Positions 1-8,454 of a stretch of 64,000 nucleotides of DNA are shown piece by piece. The notes under the pieces are model-generated. The model ran no database searches and had not been told where the DNA came from. It saw nothing but the letters and a program-made list of their open reading frames with translations. Both the position numbers and the translations under genes were made by a program. Origin of the DNA: Solirubrobacter soli DSM 22325. Its GTDB lineage: Bacteria > Actinomycetota > Thermoleophilia > Solirubrobacterales > Solirubrobacteraceae. The stretch spans positions 124,001 through 188,000 of the forward strand of contig NZ_KE384069.1 of the NCBI RefSeq assembly GCF_000423665.1, written 5' to 3'. Every line of letters begins with the position of its first letter. The first letter of the stretch is position 1.

Positions 1-50
1 TCCGTCGCGGTGCGGCCCCACACGGCGCAACACCCTACTGTGCGGACGCA

Positions 51-458
51 ATGGGAGACTTCGTCCACGAGCTCCGCGTCCGCTACGGCGAGTGCGACCC
101 GCAGGGGATCGTCTTCAACCCCAATTACCTCGCCTACTTCGACCACACGGTCACCGAGCTGTGGCGAGCGTCGAGCATCGGCAGCTGGGAGGCGATGGTC
201 GTGCGCGGCCTCGACGTCGTCGTCGGCGAGGCCAACATCCGCTTCCGCTCACCCGCCCGCTTCGACGATCTGATCGCCCTCCACGCCCGGGTCGCCAAGT
301 TCGGCACGACGAGCCTGACGCTCGAGATCGAGATCCTCCGCGACGACGAGTTGCTGGTCGAGGGCTGGCTGCGGCAGGTCTTCGTCGACGCCGAGACGTG
401 GCAGAAGACCGAGATCCCGGACTGGGTCCGGGAAGCGCTCGCCGTCTACGCGGCCTGA
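51..458 (+). CDS. 4HBT hotdog-fold acyl-CoA thioesterase (YbgC/FadM-like)
   Basis: Predicted to hydrolyse acyl-CoA thioesters in the cytoplasm. The 135-aa length fits a single hotdog domain. Near the N-terminus, the segment RYGECDPQGIVFNPNYLAYFDHT carries the family signature in which the Asp of DPQG is catalytic and the following Asn/Tyr shape the pocket. The ATG at 51 is preceded by a TACTGT hexamer at 36-41 that could be a -10 box of a nearly leaderless transcript; no strong Shine-Dalgarno is visible. The 3' end overlaps the convergent P-loop gene by 13 bases. The substrate cannot be told from sequence. Confidence 0.82.
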   Translation: MGDFVHELRVRYGECDPQGIVFNPNYLAYFDHTVTELWRASSIGSWEAMVVRGLDVVVGEANIRFRSPARFDDLIALHARVAKFGTTSLTLEIEILRDDELLVEGWLRQVFVDAETWQKTEIPDWVREALAVYAA

Positions 459-958
459 AGCACCGGCCGCGCGACCGGGACGAACTCGAACGCGTCGACG
501 TCCCCGGCCGACGCGCGATCGAGCACCCGCACCGAGGTCCAGCCCTCGAGCACCGGTCCCGCCATCAACGCATGCCAGCGCGCGACCTGCCGGTCCATCT
601 CCTCCTCGGAGACCGTCCGGCCGCGCCGCCGCTGACCCGCCTCGGCCGACGCGCGGTCGGCGTGCAGCAGCACCAGATGCGCCGGGCGCCCGCGCAACCG
701 GGCGAGCAGGGCGATCGTCCGCCGCGTCAGCGGCAGCGTCCCGCGCGAGTGGATGACGACCGGCCGACGGCCGAGGACCGCCGCCGCGATGCGCGCGTAG
801 TGGCCGGGATAGAGCAGCGGCCCGCGGCGCACGCGGTCGTCCGTGTCCACCACCCGCGCGACCGAACGATCGACCGCGCGGCGCAGCAGCGTCGTCTTCC
901 CCGCCCCAGGCACGCCGGCGACGACGATGACCGAGTCTGAGGGGAAGATGAGGTTCAC
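446..958 (-). CDS. Small P-loop NTPase (AAA/kinase-like)
   Basis: 170-aa soluble protein with a clear Walker A motif, GVPGAGKTT, at about residues 15-23. A hydrophobic strand ending in VIHSRG (about residues 68-73) could be Walker B-like. The size and fold hint at a nucleotide or small-molecule kinase, or a zeta-toxin-like P-loop protein, but no substrate motif is recognisable. The apparent start is GTG at 958. It sits in the last bases of a perfect hairpin (956-980) just downstream of the PRC-barrel gene on the same strand, so the two genes may be cotranscribed. The start is uncertain because the GAGGG upstream is only two bases away. Confidence 0.65.
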   Translation of the reverse strand: MNLIFPSDSVIVVAGVPGAGKTTLLRRAVDRSVARVVDTDDRVRRGPLLYPGHYARIAAAVLGRRPVVIHSRGTLPLTRRTIALLARLRGRPAHLVLLHADRASAEAGQRRRGRTVSEEEMDRQVARWHALMAGPVLEGWTSVRVLDRASAGDVDAFEFVPVARPVLQAA

Positions 959-980
959 GGCCCTCAGTGTGAGGGCCGTG
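956..980 (-). promoter_or_regulatory. Perfect 11-bp stem-loop covering an RBS and start codon
   Basis: CACGGCCCTCA (956-966), a 3-base loop, then TGAGGGCCGTG (970-980) form a perfect inverted repeat between the PRC-barrel stop (994) and the P-loop gene. Read on the minus strand, the 3' arm contains GAGGG and ends in the GTG start codon. It could act as a translational lock or as a terminator/attenuator for the upstream gene. No T-run follows on the minus strand, which argues against a simple intrinsic terminator. Confidence 0.55.
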
Positions 981-993
981 GATTAACGAATGG

Positions 994-1902
994 TCAGCGC
1001 AGCTTGCGGATCAGGAACAGCAGCACGACGGCGACCGCGACACCGATCGCGAGGTTCTTGCGCTCGCCCAGCACGTCGAGCGGCCCGCCCGACGGCTCCT
1101 CGGTCGGCGGGGGAGGGGCGGCGTGGATGCGCGGCGGCTCGGGCTCGGGCACGGCGGGCGCCGGCTCCGGCTCGGGCGCCGCGAGGACGGGCTCCGGCTC
1201 GGGCTCCGCGACGACGGGCTCGGGCTCGGGCTCGGGCTCCGCGACGACGGGCTCCGGCTCCGGCGTCGCCGTGGCCGCGAAGTCCTCGGAGGCCGCAGGC
1301 GGCTCCGGGATGTCGGCCGCGTCGAGCTCCTCGGCCGACGGCGGCTCGGCCGGCGGCGGAGCCATGTTCGTCGGCTCCTCCTGGGCGGCCGCGCTCCACG
1401 AGGACTGGACGGACGGGCCCTCGTAGGTCTTCCACGGGTCCTCGGGCTCCGGCTCCTCGGCCTTCGCCCACGGGTCGGCCGGCGTCGGCTCCTGCTCTGA
1501 GCCCCACGCCCCAGGGGTCGGGCCGGTCGCCGGTGGCTCGTGCTCGGCCGGGAGCCCTGAGCCGCTGTCGGAGTCGGAGTACCCGAGCCCGTAATGGTCG
1601 TAGAGCCGGCGCTCTTCGGACTGGTCGATCCGCGGCTCGGAGCCGATGCCCGGCGCGCTGCGGATCGCCTCCGCCGTGTGTGCGACGCGAATCCGCGACG
1701 ACTCCACGGAGGCATCGGCGAGGGGGACGAAACGGGCGTCGTCGCCGGTCACGTCCACGAGCACCCATTCGGGGCGCCCGGTCTCGCGGTCGAGGTAGAT
1801 CTCGCGAACACCACCCAGCCGCTCCCCGCCAGAGTCGAGGACGTCGCGACCAGGCCATTCGCCGTAGTCCCCGAATTGGGACTGAGAGGGAAGCTGAGCC
1901 AT
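994..1902 (-). CDS. PRC-barrel domain protein with Glu-Pro stalk and C-terminal membrane anchor
   Basis: About 302 aa from the ATG at 1902; an in-frame ATG at 1935 is possible but adds an unlikely tail. Residues about 15-85 form a PRC-barrel (GRDVLDSGGERLGGVREIYLD..., then WVLVDV and FVPL strands), a small beta-barrel seen in RimM and photosynthetic reaction centre H subunits. A long acidic Glu/Pro/Ala/Val stalk with EPEP repeats follows. The protein ends in one hydrophobic helix (AIGVAVAVVLLFLI) with basic RKLR, so it is probably a tail-anchored membrane protein with the barrel in the cytoplasm. Function unknown. Confidence 0.7.
   Translation of the reverse strand: MAQLPSQSQFGDYGEWPGRDVLDSGGERLGGVREIYLDRETGRPEWVLVDVTGDDARFVPLADASVESSRIRVAHTAEAIRSAPGIGSEPRIDQSEERRLYDHYGLGYSDSDSGSGLPAEHEPPATGPTPGAWGSEQEPTPADPWAKAEEPEPEDPWKTYEGPSVQSSWSAAAQEEPTNMAPPPAEPPSAEELDAADIPEPPAASEDFAATATPEPEPVVAEPEPEPEPVVAEPEPEPVLAAPEPEPAPAVPEPEPPRIHAAPPPPTEEPSGGPLDVLGERKNLAIGVAVAVVLLFLIRKLR
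1134..1263. repeat. GC-rich tandem repeat coding the Glu-Pro stalk
   Basis: Variations of GGCTC(C/G)GGCTC and GGCTCCGCGACGACGGGCTC recur head to tail. On the minus strand they code EPEP and VVAEPEP units of the PRC-barrel protein. The repeat stays in frame, so length variation would change the stalk without breaking the gene. Confidence 0.6.
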
Positions 1903-1965
1903 AGAGTGGACTTGCCCGCTCAGGGGCGGGCGCATGCGTCGGGTCAGGTAGGTTCATGAACGCGC

Positions 1966-3006
1966 ATGACCGACCCACGCGTCCTGCTCGAACGGTACAA
2001 GCCGCGCCTCGTCTATGACTCCCACGAGGTCTACTTCGCGGACTCGGCCGCGATCTGGACCGACTCGCGCACGAACGTGCTCAAGCGCGCCACCGGCACC
2101 GTCGTCGCCAAACCGCCGCAGCTCAGCCTCGCGTTCCTCTCCGCGTACCCCGCGACGGCGACCGACACGATCGGCGACACGACGCGCGACTACGCGAAGA
2201 ACGCGGCCAAGCTCCACCAGCAGCCGCAGTACCGCGACCGGGTCCACGCCCACGCCCGCCGCGACCCGCAGGGCCGCCTGTGGCTGCAGTACTGGCTCTT
2301 CTACTACTACAACGACTACCAGCTCCTCGGCCCGCTCTCCGGCGGCAACCACGAGGGGGACTGGGAGCTCGTCCAGCTGCGCCTCGGCGCGAACGAGAAG
2401 CCGGTCCAGGCCGTCTATTCGCAGCACAAGCTGGCCGAGAGCCGGCCGTTCAGCGGCACCACGCCGATCGTCTACGTCGCGCGCGGCTCGCACGCGAACT
2501 ACTTCTCCACGGGCTCGCACTGGACGGGCAACTGGTTCGACCAGGCCGACGGCAAGGGCCCGCAGATCGCCCCAGCGCTGATCGTCCTCGAGGACGACAC
2601 CCCCTGGGCGAACTGGCCCGGCTTCTGGGGCGACACGAAGACCGGCATCCTGCCCTTCGACTCGTCCAGCCCCGTCAGCCCCGGCGTGCGCCCGCATTGG
2701 CTGGACCCGTCGCTCCTCAAGACCGCCGCGCCCAAGGCCGCACCCGCGGCGCCCCCGCCGCCTCGCGCGACCGTCAAGCGCACCGCGGCCGGCGTCGTCG
2801 TCCACTACGACGCGCCCGCGAACGCGACCGCGCTGGCCGTCGCCATCCGGCCGAAGGGATCGGACGAGCCCGCCATCACCCGCGCGATCGCGCTCGACTC
2901 GCGCACCGGCGACCTCGCGCTCGACACCGACGGCCGGGACTACGACGTGTGGACGAGCGTGGTCGACGCCGACGGCGTGCCCTCCGAAGGCGCCAGAGCG
3001 CGGTGA
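1966..3006 (+). CDS. Vps62-related family protein
   Basis: 346 aa without an obvious signal peptide. The N-terminal half resembles the Vps62/DUF946-type fold named after a yeast vacuolar sorting protein: WLQYWLFYYYNDY, then GNHEGDWELVQLRL, then YVARGSHANYFSTG. These HEGDWE and GSHANY blocks are the conserved core. The last third, after a Pro/Ala-rich spacer (about residues 255-270), looks like a beta-sandwich. The gene's TGA overlaps the GTG of the downstream STAS gene (GTGA at 3003-3006), implying translational coupling. The biochemical role of bacterial members is unknown. A family match is likely; function is not claimed. Confidence 0.62.
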   Translation: MTDPRVLLERYKPRLVYDSHEVYFADSAAIWTDSRTNVLKRATGTVVAKPPQLSLAFLSAYPATATDTIGDTTRDYAKNAAKLHQQPQYRDRVHAHARRDPQGRLWLQYWLFYYYNDYQLLGPLSGGNHEGDWELVQLRLGANEKPVQAVYSQHKLAESRPFSGTTPIVYVARGSHANYFSTGSHWTGNWFDQADGKGPQIAPALIVLEDDTPWANWPGFWGDTKTGILPFDSSSPVSPGVRPHWLDPSLLKTAAPKAAPAAPPPPRATVKRTAAGVVVHYDAPANATALAVAIRPKGSDEPAITRAIALDSRTGDLALDTDGRDYDVWTSVVDADGVPSEGARAR

Positions 3007-3362
3007 GCGACATCGCCAGCGTGTTCGTGTGGCGGCACCGCCACGTGGTGGTCGTCGCGATCACCGGAGAGATCGATCTCTCGAACGCGCGTGAGCTCGA
3101 GGCGGCGATCGTCTCGGACCTCGGCGAGGCGACCGGCGTCGTGATCGACCTCGGCGGCCTCGAGTTCATCGATGCCGCCGGGGTCCACCTGCTGGAGCGG
3201 TTACGCGCCCGCGGGCTGCCCCTCGCCGTCGTCGTCGGCGAGGGGACTCCGACGCGGCGCGTGCTGGAGCTCGCGGGCGAGCAGCAGCTCTACGCCACGG
3301 AGGAGGAAGCGTTAGCCGGTGTTGCGCATGCCGGCGGCGATGCCGGTGATCGTCGCGAGTAG
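3003..3362 (+). CDS. STAS-domain protein (anti-sigma factor antagonist-like)
   Basis: 119 aa, GTG start inside the upstream stop. The sequence shows a single STAS domain: VVAITGEIDLSNARELEAAI, then GVVIDLGGLEFIDAAGVHLLERL. The position that is phosphorylated in SpoIIAA-type antagonists (normally Ser in D-S-S/T-G) reads FIDAAGVHLL, so the usual phospho-acceptor serine is replaced by Ala. This may be a constitutively active or non-phosphorylated variant. The final 51 bases overlap the 3' end of the convergent ppc gene. Coupling to the Vps62-like gene suggests a shared function, so far unknown. Confidence 0.75.
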   Translation: MSDIASVFVWRHRHVVVVAITGEIDLSNARELEAAIVSDLGEATGVVIDLGGLEFIDAAGVHLLERLRARGLPLAVVVGEGTPTRRVLELAGEQQLYATEEEALAGVAHAGGDAGDRRE

Positions 3363-5954
3363 CGGCGAGCGGGCCTCCTCGCGGCCGGAACGCACGCGGC
3401 GCAGGAGCTCGACCTGCAGGTGCGAGAGCGGGTCGATCCACGGGTTGCGGTGCTCGAGCCGCCGCTGCAGCGCCGGCGTCTCGTCCAACAGCCGGTCCTG
3501 CCCGGTGATCAGCAGCACGCGCTCGACGACGCTCTCGTACTCCTCCACCAGGTCCGTCCAGAAGCGCTCCGCGATGTCGGCGTCGACCAGGCCGAGATAG
3601 CGCTCGGCGACACCGAGGTCGGACTTGAAGAGCGCCATCTCCAGCGTGCCGATCAGGCCGCGGAAGAACGGCCAGTCGCGCCACATCTCCCGATGCAGCG
3701 ACAGGCCGCCGGCCGCCAGCGCCGCGCCCGCGCCGTACCAGGACGGCAGCAGCAGCCGGTTCTGCGTCCAGGCGAACACCCACGGGATCGCGCGCAGCGA
3801 CTCGACGCCCGCGACGCCCTTGCGCGACGGCGGCCGCGAGCCGATGTTCAGCTGCGAGAGCTCGGCGATCGGCGCGACCTGGCCGAAGAAGCGCAGGAAC
3901 TCCGGGTCGTCATAGACGAGCCCGCGGTAGCGCTCGCGCGAACGCTCCGACAGCCGCTCCATCTCCGCCCGCCACTCGTCCTGCACCGGCGGGTTCGGGA
4001 GCGCGGACGCCAGCAGGACCGCGCTGATCGTCTGCTCCAAGGACCGCTCGGCGAGCTCCGCGTCGGCGTAGCGGGCGGACACGGTCTCGCCCTGCTCGGT
4101 GATCCGGATGCGCCCGTTCACGGTGCCCTCGGGCTGGGCGAGGATGGCGCGGTAGGTGCGCCCGCCACCGCGCGACGGCGACCCGCCGCGGCCGTGGAAG
4201 AGCTCGAGCTGGATGTCGTTGTCGGCGGCCTGCGCCGCGAGCTGCTCCTGCGCGTTGTGCAGCGCCCACGTCGACCCGATGTAGCCCGTGTCCTTGCCGG
4301 AGTCGCTGTAGCCGACCATCACGGTCTGGCGGTTGGCCTGCGTGCGCAGGTGGGCGACGTAGGGCTCGCAGGCGTACAGCTCGGCCATCGTCGCGGGCGC
4401 CTGCTCGAGCGCCGCGCGGGTCTCGAACAGCGGCACCAGCCGCAGAGAGGACGCGCCCGCGCGCTGCGCGAGCCAGGCGGCCGCGAGGACGTCGGACGGC
4501 TTCTCGGTCATCGAGATCACGAACGCCGGAACAGCCTGCGGGCCGTAGGCGTCGGCGCTCAGAGCGACCGTGTCGAGCACGCGCAGCAGCTCGCCCGCCT
4601 CGCCGCCCGGGTCGCGCTCGATCCCGCGGCGGCCGGACGCGAGCGCCTCGGTCAGCAGCTCCTGGCGGCGCGGCTCGTCGGCGTCGCCGAAGCCCGGGAG
4701 GATCGCGGCCGTCGCCTCGCGGACCACGCCCGCGCCCTGGCGGATGTCGATGCCCGCGAGGTGGAAGCCGAAGACGTCGATCTGCCACAGCAGGCGGCGG
4801 ATGTGACCCATCGCGACATGGCGCGAGTTCAGGTGCGCGAGCACGAGCTCGAGGTCGCGGCGCATCGCCTGCGCGTCGGCGTAGCCGGGCTCGCGCCCGC
4901 GCGGCGTGAGCGTGTTGCCGAGCCGGTGGTGGACGAACGCGAGCTTGGTCCGAAGCGGCTCCCACTCGCGGTGGGGGCGGCGCAGGCCGGCGGCGCTCGG
5001 CAGCTCCTCCGCGTCGTGCTCGAGCGACTGCAGCAGCTCCTCGGAGACCGGGATCCGCAGCGACGAGTGGCTGAACATGCGCGCCAGCCGGTCCACCCGC
5101 ACGCGGAACAGGCGCAGCGCGGTGGTGCGGTGCAGCGAGAGCGCGGTCGCGAGCGTGTCGGCGCCCACCTCGGGGTGGCCGTCCATGTCGCCACCCGTCC
5201 AGGAGCCATACGACAGCACCGGCTGGACGAGCCGGACGGCGAGCGCGTGCTCGATCTCGCCCAGCACCGCCGGGATCGCGTCGAACAGGACCGCCTCGAA
5301 GAAGAACAGGTTGCGGCGGACCTCGTCCTCCACCCGCGGGCGGATGCGGCGCAGCTCGTCGGTCTGCCACCAGAGCGTGAGGACCTCGCGCAGCTCGTCG
5401 AGCAGCGCGCGGCGGCGCGAGTGGCCGATCCGCGGGTCGTCGAGGCGGTCCAGCAGCGCGGCGACGTCCCACTGGTGGTCGAGTACGGAGCGCCGCGTCG
5501 CCTCGGTGGGATGGGCGGTCAGCACGTGCTCGATCTGCAGCTGCGCGGCCAACGGCGCGATGTCGATGTCGTTGGCGCGCAGGATCTCGGCGGTCTCGGC
5601 CAGCGACTCGCGCTGGACCTCGCCGGTGGCGTCGTACTGACGGCGGCGGCGCACCCGCTCGCGCTCCTCGGCGATGTTCGCCAGCTGCAGCTCGAGCGAG
5701 CAGGCGCGGATGATCGGCTCGACCGACTCGTCAGGTACGCCGGACAGATACGAGACGAGCCGCTCGGCGGCTGCCTGGTCGCCGTCGCGCACGGATGCGG
5801 CGGTCTTGAACAGCCACTGCAGGCGGGACGCGAAGACGCGGCCCATCTGCTCCTCGAGCACCTCGATCAGCGAGGCTGAGAGGAGCTCGGTGTCATGGGC
5901 AAGGCCATCGGTCGCCGTCGCCGGCGAGGGGCTCGGTACATCGAGTCGCGTCAT
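3312..5954 (-). CDS. ppc: Phosphoenolpyruvate carboxylase
   Basis: Converts PEP and bicarbonate to oxaloacetate, replenishing the TCA cycle. From the ATG at 5954 the protein is 880 aa, normal for the family; the frame stays open upstream to 6404, but that part is low-complexity and non-homologous. Signatures: VLTAHPTEATRR (catalytic His near residue 148), GYSDSGKDTGYIGSTW, the FHGRGGSPSRGG loop, and the family-typical C-terminus MRNTG. No Shine-Dalgarno is visible before the ATG. It converges on the STAS gene and diverges from the membrane protein gene at 6049. Confidence 0.96.
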   Translation of the reverse strand: MTRLDVPSPSPATATDGLAHDTELLSASLIEVLEEQMGRVFASRLQWLFKTAASVRDGDQAAAERLVSYLSGVPDESVEPIIRACSLELQLANIAEERERVRRRRQYDATGEVQRESLAETAEILRANDIDIAPLAAQLQIEHVLTAHPTEATRRSVLDHQWDVAALLDRLDDPRIGHSRRRALLDELREVLTLWWQTDELRRIRPRVEDEVRRNLFFFEAVLFDAIPAVLGEIEHALAVRLVQPVLSYGSWTGGDMDGHPEVGADTLATALSLHRTTALRLFRVRVDRLARMFSHSSLRIPVSEELLQSLEHDAEELPSAAGLRRPHREWEPLRTKLAFVHHRLGNTLTPRGREPGYADAQAMRRDLELVLAHLNSRHVAMGHIRRLLWQIDVFGFHLAGIDIRQGAGVVREATAAILPGFGDADEPRRQELLTEALASGRRGIERDPGGEAGELLRVLDTVALSADAYGPQAVPAFVISMTEKPSDVLAAAWLAQRAGASSLRLVPLFETRAALEQAPATMAELYACEPYVAHLRTQANRQTVMVGYSDSGKDTGYIGSTWALHNAQEQLAAQAADNDIQLELFHGRGGSPSRGGGRTYRAILAQPEGTVNGRIRITEQGETVSARYADAELAERSLEQTISAVLLASALPNPPVQDEWRAEMERLSERSRERYRGLVYDDPEFLRFFGQVAPIAELSQLNIGSRPPSRKGVAGVESLRAIPWVFAWTQNRLLLPSWYGAGAALAAGGLSLHREMWRDWPFFRGLIGTLEMALFKSDLGVAERYLGLVDADIAERFWTDLVEEYESVVERVLLITGQDRLLDETPALQRRLEHRNPWIDPLSHLQVELLRRVRSGREEARSPLLATITGIAAGMRNTG

Positions 5955-6048
5955 GGAGGGGATGTGGACGGCTTGGAGGGGAGGTCGCCCGGCAGTAATC
6001 CTATTTGGCCAAGCCGCCGAGTGCGACGTACGCCGTACGATATGGCGC

Positions 6049-7248
6049 GTGGCGAACGAGCACCACACCCGTGACGCGGCGATCTGGGGCGGCGCGCTGG
6101 GCGCCGGCGCCGGCGCCGTGCTGGCCGGCTGGCCGGGCGCGGTGATCGGGCTCGTGGTGGTCGCGCCCGCCACCGCCATCGCCAAGCCAGGGGCACTGTG
6201 GGGCCGCATCCTCCACAGCGCGCTGCTGATGGCGCTGATCGGCGCGCTGCTCGGGCTCGTCCTGGGGCCGCTGCCGACCGCGATCGTCTGCGGCGCGATC
6301 GTCGGCGCGCTCGGCGTGCGCCCGGCGAAGCTCGCGCTCGGCATCGCCACCGGGGTCGTGATCGGGCTCCTCGTCGACCAGCCCGCGCTCGCCGGCGCGC
6401 TCACCGCGCTCGTCTACCGCCTGATCGCCGCCTACGCCTACCGGAAGCGCCCGCTCGTGCGGATCATGGCCGAGGCGGTCCCGGCCGAGGAGCTGCTCTA
6501 CGTCGTGCCCTTCGAGGCGCGGACGAAGTACGTCGGCGCCGACTACGTCGAGCAGCTGGCGGACCTTCAAGGCGGCACGTTCGCCCGCAACCCGCCGGAC
6601 GTCGGCATCCTCGCGACGCTGGACTCGCTCAACGGGCCGACGTTCCAAGCAGACCGGGTTCACCCGCTGATCCGCGAGTTCTACGAGCACACGAGCCGCT
6701 TCAAGCTGAGCATCGTGCCCGAGTGGCGCACCTGGATGAAGCCGGCGTACACGCTCTTCAAGGCGACGGTCGCCGAGCCGCTCGGCCAGGCGACGATCCC
6801 GTCGAACATCGAGGAGGCCCAGCGCGGGATGATCTCGACGATCGACACCGTCTCCTTCGACGGCGACAACATCGACATCCGCGGGTGGGTCCGCACCTAC
6901 GCGGACTCCGGCAAGCCGATCTACGTCGGCATCTACACGAGCTTCCGCCACGCCGGCCGCGGCTACGTCAGCGTCGGGTTCCCGATCCCGAGCTCGAACT
7001 TCACCGCGACGCTGCAGCCGCACAACGTCGACTCCGACGGCCTGCTGTTGACCTCGAAGTCGGACCTGCCGTTCCCCGGCCACTATCTGAGCGCGGTCGA
7101 GGACGGCAAGCTCACCGTCCTCAAGCTGCTGGCGTTCCAGGAGCGGATCCACGTGCACGTCGACGACGGCGAGCTGAAGACCGAGCACAGCTTCTCGCTC
7201 GCCGGGCAGCGCTTTCTGACGCTGCACTACGTCATCGAGCGGTTGTGA
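6049..7248 (+). CDS. Membrane protein of unknown function
   Basis: About 399 aa from the GTG at 6049, the first plausible start downstream of the ppc divergent region. A TACGAT hexamer at 6035-6040 may be a -10 element. The N-terminal 110 residues are Gly/Ala-rich membrane segments (GGALGAGAGAVLAG, VIGLVVVAPATAIA, LLMALIGALLGLVLG, AIVCGAIVGALG). A basic YRKRPLVRIMAEAVPAEELLY segment and a 270-residue soluble region rich in beta strands follow. The soluble part matches no family I recognise. It converges with cysN, overlapping by 17 bases. Confidence 0.7.
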   Translation: MANEHHTRDAAIWGGALGAGAGAVLAGWPGAVIGLVVVAPATAIAKPGALWGRILHSALLMALIGALLGLVLGPLPTAIVCGAIVGALGVRPAKLALGIATGVVIGLLVDQPALAGALTALVYRLIAAYAYRKRPLVRIMAEAVPAEELLYVVPFEARTKYVGADYVEQLADLQGGTFARNPPDVGILATLDSLNGPTFQADRVHPLIREFYEHTSRFKLSIVPEWRTWMKPAYTLFKATVAEPLGQATIPSNIEEAQRGMISTIDTVSFDGDNIDIRGWVRTYADSGKPIYVGIYTSFRHAGRGYVSVGFPIPSSNFTATLQPHNVDSDGLLLTSKSDLPFPGHYLSAVEDGKLTVLKLLAFQERIHVHVDDGELKTEHSFSLAGQRFLTLHYVIERL

Positions 7249-8452
7249 CCATCCCCGCGGCGACCGTGTCGTTCGTCGCCTCGTCGATCAGGATGAACGC
7301 GCCCGTGGCGTGGCACTGCTCGTAGGCGTCGGCCGCGATCTCGCCGCCCAGCCGCAGCGAGACGTGGGCGATGTCGTTGAGCCGCAGCTCGTCGGCCGCC
7401 GGCCAGGCCAGCGACTCGAACTCGATCCGCCCGGAGATGCCGTCGATCCGCGCCGGGACCGTGCGGGTGCCGTGCTTGAGCAGGAAGCGGTCGCGCTCAC
7501 GGGCGGGGCGGTCGCCGAGCCAGCAGATCGTCGCGGTGAGCTCTCGGGTGGGGGCGGGCGCGTCCTCGGCGGCGGCGATCAGCTCGCCGCGCGCGAGGTC
7601 GACCTCGTCCTCCAACCGCACCGACACGCTCAACCCGGTGTCGACCTGCTCGGCCGTCCCGTCGGCGTCGCGCACCTCGGCCACCCGCGACCGCGCTCCG
7701 CTCGGCAGCACGACGACCTCGTCGCCCGCCTTCAGCGACCCCGCCGCGAGCCGGCCCGCGGCCCAGCGCGCGCCGCCGTCCCCGCGCAGCACCAGCTGGA
7801 CCGGCAGCCGCGCGCCGTGCACGGCCGGCGGCTCGACGGGGATCGTCTCCAGGCGCTCGAGCAGCGGCGGGCCCGCGTACCAGTCCATCGCCTCGGACTT
7901 CTCGACGACGTTGTCGCCCTTCAGCGCGCTGATCGGGATGAACTCGACGTCGCGCAGCCCGACGGCGCAGCCGAGCTCCATGACCTCGCGCACGACCTCG
8001 TCGAAGCGCTCCTCGGCGTAGTCGACCAGGTCCATCTTGTTGACCGCGACGATCACGTGGCGGATCCGCAGCAGCGCGGCGATCGTGGCGTGCCGGCGCG
8101 ACTGCTCGGTCAGCCCGGCGCGGGCGTCGACCAGCAGCAGCGCGAGGTCGGCCGTCGACGCGCCCGTGACCATGTTGCGCGTGTACTGCGCGTGGCCGGG
8201 GCAGTCGGCGAGGATGAAGCGCCGGCGCGGCGTCGCGAACGAGCGGTAGGCGACGTCGATCGTGATGCCCTGCTCGCGCTCGGCGCGCAGGCCGTCGGTC
8301 AGCAGGGCGAGGTCGAGCCCGTCGACCGAGCGCTCCTCGACGTGGGCGAGCTGGTCGGCCAGCACGGCCTTGGCGTCGTACAGCAGGCGGCCGATCAGGG
8401 TCGACTTGCCGTCGTCGACCGACCCGGCGGTGGCGAGACGAAGGAGGTCCAT
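7232..8452 (-). CDS. cysN: Sulfate adenylyltransferase subunit 1 (GTPase)
   Basis: The GTPase subunit that drives ATP sulfurylase (CysDN), making APS from sulfate and ATP. 406 aa. G1 motif GSVDDGKST at residues 10-18, G3 DCPGHAQYTRNM, G4 NKMD, then the EF-Tu-like beta-barrel domains. No CysC (APS kinase) domain is fused at the C-terminus. The ATG at 8452 lies two bases after the cysD stop, with AAGTAGCCCTCC-type coding sequence between. It is the last gene of the sulfur operon. Confidence 0.93.
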   Translation of the reverse strand: MDLLRLATAGSVDDGKSTLIGRLLYDAKAVLADQLAHVEERSVDGLDLALLTDGLRAEREQGITIDVAYRSFATPRRRFILADCPGHAQYTRNMVTGASTADLALLLVDARAGLTEQSRRHATIAALLRIRHVIVAVNKMDLVDYAEERFDEVVREVMELGCAVGLRDVEFIPISALKGDNVVEKSEAMDWYAGPPLLERLETIPVEPPAVHGARLPVQLVLRGDGGARWAAGRLAAGSLKAGDEVVVLPSGARSRVAEVRDADGTAEQVDTGLSVSVRLEDEVDLARGELIAAAEDAPAPTRELTATICWLGDRPARERDRFLLKHGTRTVPARIDGISGRIEFESLAWPAADELRLNDIAHVSLRLGGEIAADAYEQCHATGAFILIDEATNDTVAAGMVTTAR

Positions 8453-8454
8453 GG

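Noticed and set aside
1134..1263. Possible CRISPR-like array
   Set aside because: Units are short, adjacent and in frame with an EP-rich protein; there are no spacers.
3420..5879. Long open frame antisense to PEP carboxylase
   Set aside because: Mirror of GC-rich codon bias; the product is Arg/Leu/Ala low complexity and the other strand has an unmistakable enzyme.
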